Source: Desulfuromonas sp. KJ2020
GTDB taxonomy: Bacteria > Desulfobacterota > Desulfuromonadia > Desulfuromonadales > SZUA-540
NCBI RefSeq assembly: GCF_024197615.1
Contig: NZ_JAKUKE010000001.1
Coordinates: 124,001 to 188,000, forward strand
Direction: 5' to 3'
Length of the DNA: 64,000 nucleotides
Each line of letters starts with the position of its first letter. Position 1 is the stretch's first letter. The position numbers were made by a program, and so were the translations under genes. Shown here one piece after another: positions 60,691-64,000 of this stretch. Below the pieces are notes generated by a model. It saw only the letters and a program-made list of their open reading frames with translations. It was not told the DNA's origin and did not search any database.

Positions 60691-62058
60691 TTAAAGAAAA
60701 CCGAACTTCTTCATGCGGTAGCGGAAAGCATCGATGCCCAGGTGCAGCAGCTTGGCCGCCTTGGACTGGTTTCCTTCCACCACCTCCAGGGCCTGACGGA
60801 TGAGCTCGCGCTCGACTTCTTCGATATCCACCCCTTCCGGCGGAATGCGAAAATTCATGGGGCCACTGCTGGTGGTGGCTTTGGCGACAATTTCCTGGGG
60901 GAGGTGTTCGAGCAGCAGCGTTTCGTCGTTTTCGAGAATGATCGCCCGCTCGATGACGTTCTTGAGTTCCCGGATATTGCCCGGCCAGCCGTATTCGAGC
61001 AAAAACTTCTCGGCCATTTTGGAAATCCCCTTGACGCTCTTGCCGAACTCCCGATTGAAGTGAGAGACGAAATGCTCCGTCAGCGGGATGATGTCGTCCT
61101 TGCGCTCGCGCAGGGCCGGCAGATAGATGGGGATGACCTGAATGCGGTAGTAAAGATCGTTGCGGAACGCACCCTCTTCGATGGCTTTGAGCAGATCCTT
61201 GTTGGTCGCGGATATAATGCGCACATCGACACGGATATCCTTGGTGCCGCCCACCCGGCGGAAGGAGCGCTCTTCCAGCACCCGCAACAGCTTGGCCTGC
61301 ATCCCCGGCTCCATGTCACCGATCTCGTCAAGGAAGATGGTGCCGCCATCGGCCAGCTCGAAAAGTCCCTTCTTGAGCATCTTGGCGTCGGTAAAGGCGC
61401 CCTTCTCATGCCCCATCAACTCGCTTTCCAGCAGGGTTTCGGGAACGGCGGCGCAGTTGATGGCCATAAAAGGCTTGTCAGCGCGAGCACTCTCGTAGTG
61501 AATGGCTTTGGCGATCAGCTCCTTGCCCGTACCGCTTTCGCCCTGGATAAGAACGGTGCTGGCGTCGCTGCGAGCGATCTTCTCGACCATGGCCAGCACG
61601 TTTTTCATATGGCGGCTGCTGCCGATAATCTGGCTGACGCCGAACTTGTGAGAGTGCACCGTGCGCAGATTGGCGACTTCTTTCTTGAGGTCGCCGGTTT
61701 CGAGGGCCTTGTTGATGACGATGGCCAGCTCATCGAGATTGAAAGGCTTGTTGACGTAATCGAACGCGCCCATGCGCATGGCCTGCACAGCCGTTTCGAG
61801 AACTCCGAGAGCCGTCACCATAATGACGATAATCTCGTCGTCGATCTCCTTGACCTTCTGCAGCACGTCCAGACCGTTGATGCCGGGCAGCTGGATATCG
61901 AGTAGAATGAGGTCGGGCGCCTCTTCCTGCACGGCCTTGATGGCCTCCTCGCCGGAAGCGGCCGTACCCACGTCATACCCCTGCTTGCGCAGGTTCTGCT
62001 CAAGCGACCAGCGGATCAGATGTTCGTCGTCAACAACCAGAATCTTATACTTGCGCAC
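60691..62058 (-). CDS. NtrC-type sigma-54-dependent response regulator
   Basis: A 455-residue regulator. The receiver (residues 4-120) has the acidic DDE at 10-12 and phosphorylatable D54; the AAA+ domain has Walker A GESGTGKE (about 172-179), the sigma-54 contact GAFTDA (about 222-227) and Walker B GGTIFLDEIGDM (about 240-251); the C-terminal Fis-type helix-turn-helix spans about 415-450 (NQSKAAKLLHLGIDAFRYRMKKFG). It overlaps the kinase gene by 14 bases. Its targets may include the sigma-54-type promoters seen in this window, but no binding site was identified. Confidence 0.95.
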   Translation of the reverse strand: MRKYKILVVDDEHLIRWSLEQNLRKQGYDVGTAASGEEAIKAVQEEAPDLILLDIQLPGINGLDVLQKVKEIDDEIIVIMVTALGVLETAVQAMRMGAFDYVNKPFNLDELAIVINKALETGDLKKEVANLRTVHSHKFGVSQIIGSSRHMKNVLAMVEKIARSDASTVLIQGESGTGKELIAKAIHYESARADKPFMAINCAAVPETLLESELMGHEKGAFTDAKMLKKGLFELADGGTIFLDEIGDMEPGMQAKLLRVLEERSFRRVGGTKDIRVDVRIISATNKDLLKAIEEGAFRNDLYYRIQVIPIYLPALRERKDDIIPLTEHFVSHFNREFGKSVKGISKMAEKFLLEYGWPGNIRELKNVIERAIILENDETLLLEHLPQEIVAKATTSSGPMNFRIPPEGVDIEEVERELIRQALEVVEGNQSKAAKLLHLGIDAFRYRMKKFGFL

Positions 62059-63547
62059 TTTCGACTCCTTCCACCCCTAACGCCTGCCCCGCTGTTACAG
62101 GCAATTCAATCGTAAATGTCGTCCCCTCCCCCAATCGGCTTTCGACGCTGAGCGTCCCCTGGTGCTGTTCCAGGAGCTGCTTGCAGATGGGCAAACCCAA
62201 GCCGGTGCCCTGGGTCTTGGTGGTATAAAAGGGAGCAAAGATCTTGTCGAGTTCTTCCGGGGGAATCCCCTTGCCCGTATCGGAAATCTTCAGCTGCACC
62301 ATATATTGCCCACGCCGCTCCACCGCGGTGGTACTCAGATGGAGAGATCCTCCCGCCTGCATGGCCTGAATGGCATTGATGCTGATGTTGAGCACCACCT
62401 GCTGAATCTGCTTGGCATCGGCCCATACCGGCGGCAAGTCGCGAGCCAGGTCTTTGCGCCGATGGATATTGCGGGCTTCCGGGTGCTGAGAGACAAAAAA
62501 GAGCGTCTTTTTGACCAGATCGTTCAGATCGAGGTACGCGAATTCCGGCTTCCCAGGCTTACCGAAAACCAGCAGATCGGTGGCGGTCTTGTCGAGACGA
62601 CGAATCTGTTCGAGAATCTGTCGAAAGATGTCGCGACGTGGATCGTCCTCGGGAAAATCATCGGCCATAACCGAAATGGCACTGCTGATGCCGGCCAGAG
62701 GATTCTTGACCTCGTGGGCGACGCCCGTGGCCATTTCACCGAGAGAGGCCAGGCGATCCGCCCTTTCCATCTGCTGAAAATGATACTTTTCGAGCTGCTT
62801 TCGCGCCTGCTGCAGATTCTCCACCATCGAATTGAAACTGCTGCTGACCCGCGCCATCTCGTCATTGCCCTCGGGGGTCAGGCGGACACTCAAGTCGCCG
62901 TTCTCGACCTGGGCCATCTTGTCCATGAGCATCAGAATGGGTCGCTTGACAAAACGGATGAGAATGACGGCACTGCCGACGGAGAGGAGCAGGAGAATGA
63001 TGCCGGTGGTGGCGGCAAAAAACTCGGTCGATTCCTTCAGGCGCTCCGTGGATGGCGACAGGGAAAAATTGAGGCTCAGCAAGCCGATAATCTCGTCCTG
63101 CCTCTGCTCATGGCAGCGATAGCAGACCTGCTGGGAGCGGATAGGGCGCACCATGCCCAGGACCTCTTCGCCATTCACCTCGAAGGTGGCTGCAGAGCTT
63201 TTATTTCGGTAAAGCGCTAACTCTCTCGGATTGACTCGCGTACCGATCTCGTCTGGCTGAGCGGATTTGATGATCGTGCCGTCAGGTTCAAAAATGCGGA
63301 CACGCACAATGCGACTGCCGCGGCCAACATTTTCCAGAGTCGCCTGCACATCATCGCTGTTGCCAACGCGCATGGCATTGAAAATGGCGTTTTCGATAGT
63401 CGTCAGCAGAAGCTCGGCGCTCTCTTCGGCGGACATTTCCATGTCCTGGTGATCCCGCTGTATGTGCATCAGGGAAAAAGCGGCCACCCCGATAGACAAC
63501 AGCAGGATATTGAGCAGGATCACGCGACTGATAAGGCTTTTGAACAA
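62045..63547 (-). CDS. Sensor histidine kinase with CxxCH heme motif
   Basis: A 500-residue membrane kinase. TM1 (about residues 5-26) and TM2 (about 180-202) bracket a periplasmic sensor domain that contains CYRCH (about 142-146), a heme c attachment motif, preceded by EVNGEEVLGMVRPI. A HAMP domain (about 205-255), HisKA with GVAHEVKNPL (H at about 280), and an HATPase_c domain with DTGKGIPPEEL and GTGLGLPI follow. The TTG at 63547 lies seven bases after AGGGGGG and was chosen over the ORF's TTG at 63571. The gene overlaps its NtrC-type partner. A redox or ligand-sensing role through heme is inferred. Confidence 0.88.
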   Translation of the reverse strand: MFKSLISRVILLNILLLSIGVAAFSLMHIQRDHQDMEMSAEESAELLLTTIENAIFNAMRVGNSDDVQATLENVGRGSRIVRVRIFEPDGTIIKSAQPDEIGTRVNPRELALYRNKSSAATFEVNGEEVLGMVRPIRSQQVCYRCHEQRQDEIIGLLSLNFSLSPSTERLKESTEFFAATTGIILLLLSVGSAVILIRFVKRPILMLMDKMAQVENGDLSVRLTPEGNDEMARVSSSFNSMVENLQQARKQLEKYHFQQMERADRLASLGEMATGVAHEVKNPLAGISSAISVMADDFPEDDPRRDIFRQILEQIRRLDKTATDLLVFGKPGKPEFAYLDLNDLVKKTLFFVSQHPEARNIHRRKDLARDLPPVWADAKQIQQVVLNISINAIQAMQAGGSLHLSTTAVERRGQYMVQLKISDTGKGIPPEELDKIFAPFYTTKTQGTGLGLPICKQLLEQHQGTLSVESRLGEGTTFTIELPVTAGQALGVEGVESAQV

Positions 63548-63596
63548 CAGCAGGCCCCCCTGGCAGACCAAGAAAGTACGGATACAGAGAAGCCGA

Positions 63597-64000
63597 TCAG
63601 GCCTTTTTCTGCAGAACCCGCTGGGCGGCTTCCACCAGATGGGCGGGTGTCAGTCCGTAATGGGCCAGCAGATCTTCCGCCGTGCCCGACTGGCCAAAGA
63701 CGTCGCGCAGTCCGACCCGTTCTACCGGCACGGGGTGGCTTTCACAGAGAGCCTCGCAAACGGCGCCGGCCAATCCGCCGATCACCGAATGTTCCTCTGC
63801 CGTCACCACCGCCCCGGTCTCACGGGCGGCCTTCACCACGAGATCAGTGTCGAAGGGTTTGATGCTGCCCAGGTGAAGCACCCGCGCCTGTACGCCGCCT
63901 TCGGCGAGAATAGCGGCCGCTTCCAGCGCCTGCGCCGTCATCAGGCCGGTGGTGATGAAGGTCAGGTCGCTGCCGTCACGCAGGACATGCCCCTTGCCGA
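63597..64000 (-). CDS. Transketolase, C-terminal subunit (partial)
   Basis: The C-terminal 134 residues of a transketolase-type protein; the start lies beyond the right edge. Visible segments are TFITTGLMTAQALEAA, VLHLGSIKPFDTDLV and TAEEHSVIGGLAGAV, which match the C-terminal (regulatory) domain of split transketolases and of DXS-like enzymes. The short C-terminal tail ends LQKKA. In many anaerobes transketolase is encoded as two genes, N- and C-terminal, and this would be the second. It ends 26 bases upstream of the first possible kinase codon, so read-through into the kinase operon is possible. Confidence 0.85.
   Translation of the reverse strand, partial: GKGHVLRDGSDLTFITTGLMTAQALEAAAILAEGGVQARVLHLGSIKPFDTDLVVKAARETGAVVTAEEHSVIGGLAGAVCEALCESHPVPVERVGLRDVFGQSGTAEDLLAHYGLTPAHLVEAAQRVLQKKA

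Overview
The window looks like a chromosomal stretch from an anaerobic, metal- or sulfur-respiring delta-type proteobacterium of the Desulfuromonadales (Geobacter, Desulfuromonas or Pelobacter type). The evidence is gene content only: a porin/multiheme cytochrome locus with 14 and 10 CxxCH motifs, a DUF4212/ActP-type acetate symporter pair, rubrerythrin next to desulfoferrodoxin, a histidine kinase with a CxxCH motif in its sensor domain, NtrC-type and sigma-54 signals, a PEP-CTERM protein, and a probable selenoprotein. There is no phage, IS element or CRISPR array. Genus-level identity is inference.

Layout. 1-5.4 kb: partial membrane protein, DUF4212-ActP symporter pair, IclR regulator with two candidate operators in front of the symporter genes, and purB. 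5.6-12.3 kb: DUF2339/DUF3999 envelope pair, a cysteine-rich radical SAM protein, and a DUF815 ATPase. 12.6-18.1 kb: cold-shock gene with a terminator-like hairpin in its leader, DUF3422 protein, tRNA-Thr(CGT), MBL hydrolase, a PEP-CTERM protein behind a sigma-54-type promoter, PilZ protein, rubrerythrin and desulfoferrodoxin. 18.2-27.8 kb: degenerate receiver-PilZ protein, two FKBP prolyl isomerases, MFS transporter, ZnuACB zinc importer, RseP protease, an exported peroxiredoxin with an in-frame UGA (selenocysteine) at the peroxidatic position coupled to a lipoprotein, and a DUF481 outer-membrane protein. 28-32.8 kb: GntP permease, TPR protein and glycerate 2-kinase behind a sigma-54-like promoter, facing a divergent acetate kinase paralogue. 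32.9-40 kb: CorA, coiled-coil ATPase, MscS channel, ArsB/NhaD-type transporter and class II photolyase.

40.1-53.3 kb (minus strand) is a surface-polysaccharide cluster. Its first gene is a winged-helix regulator with two identical TTGTTC-N7-GAACAA palindromes. It is followed by a flippase, two radical SAM enzymes, a DegT aminotransferase, a methyltransferase, four glycosyltransferases and a TMTC-like TPR membrane protein. 53.5-58 kb (minus strand) encodes, in order of transcription, a beta-barrel porin, a periplasmic decaheme cytochrome and a 14-heme lipoprotein cytochrome: a candidate trans-outer-membrane electron conduit. 58.6-64 kb: methyltransferase and CoA-disulfide reductase/NADH oxidase type flavoprotein, a nested inverted repeat, an NtrC-type regulator with its kinase, and the C-terminal part of a transketolase.

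The most notable items are the cysteine-free exported selenoperoxiredoxin, the porin-cytochrome conduit close to a heme-c-type sensor kinase/NtrC pair, the two pairs of operator-like palindromes, and the ion-homeostasis cluster built around an unrecognised coiled-coil ATPase. All function calls come from reading motifs by eye; no database search was run.
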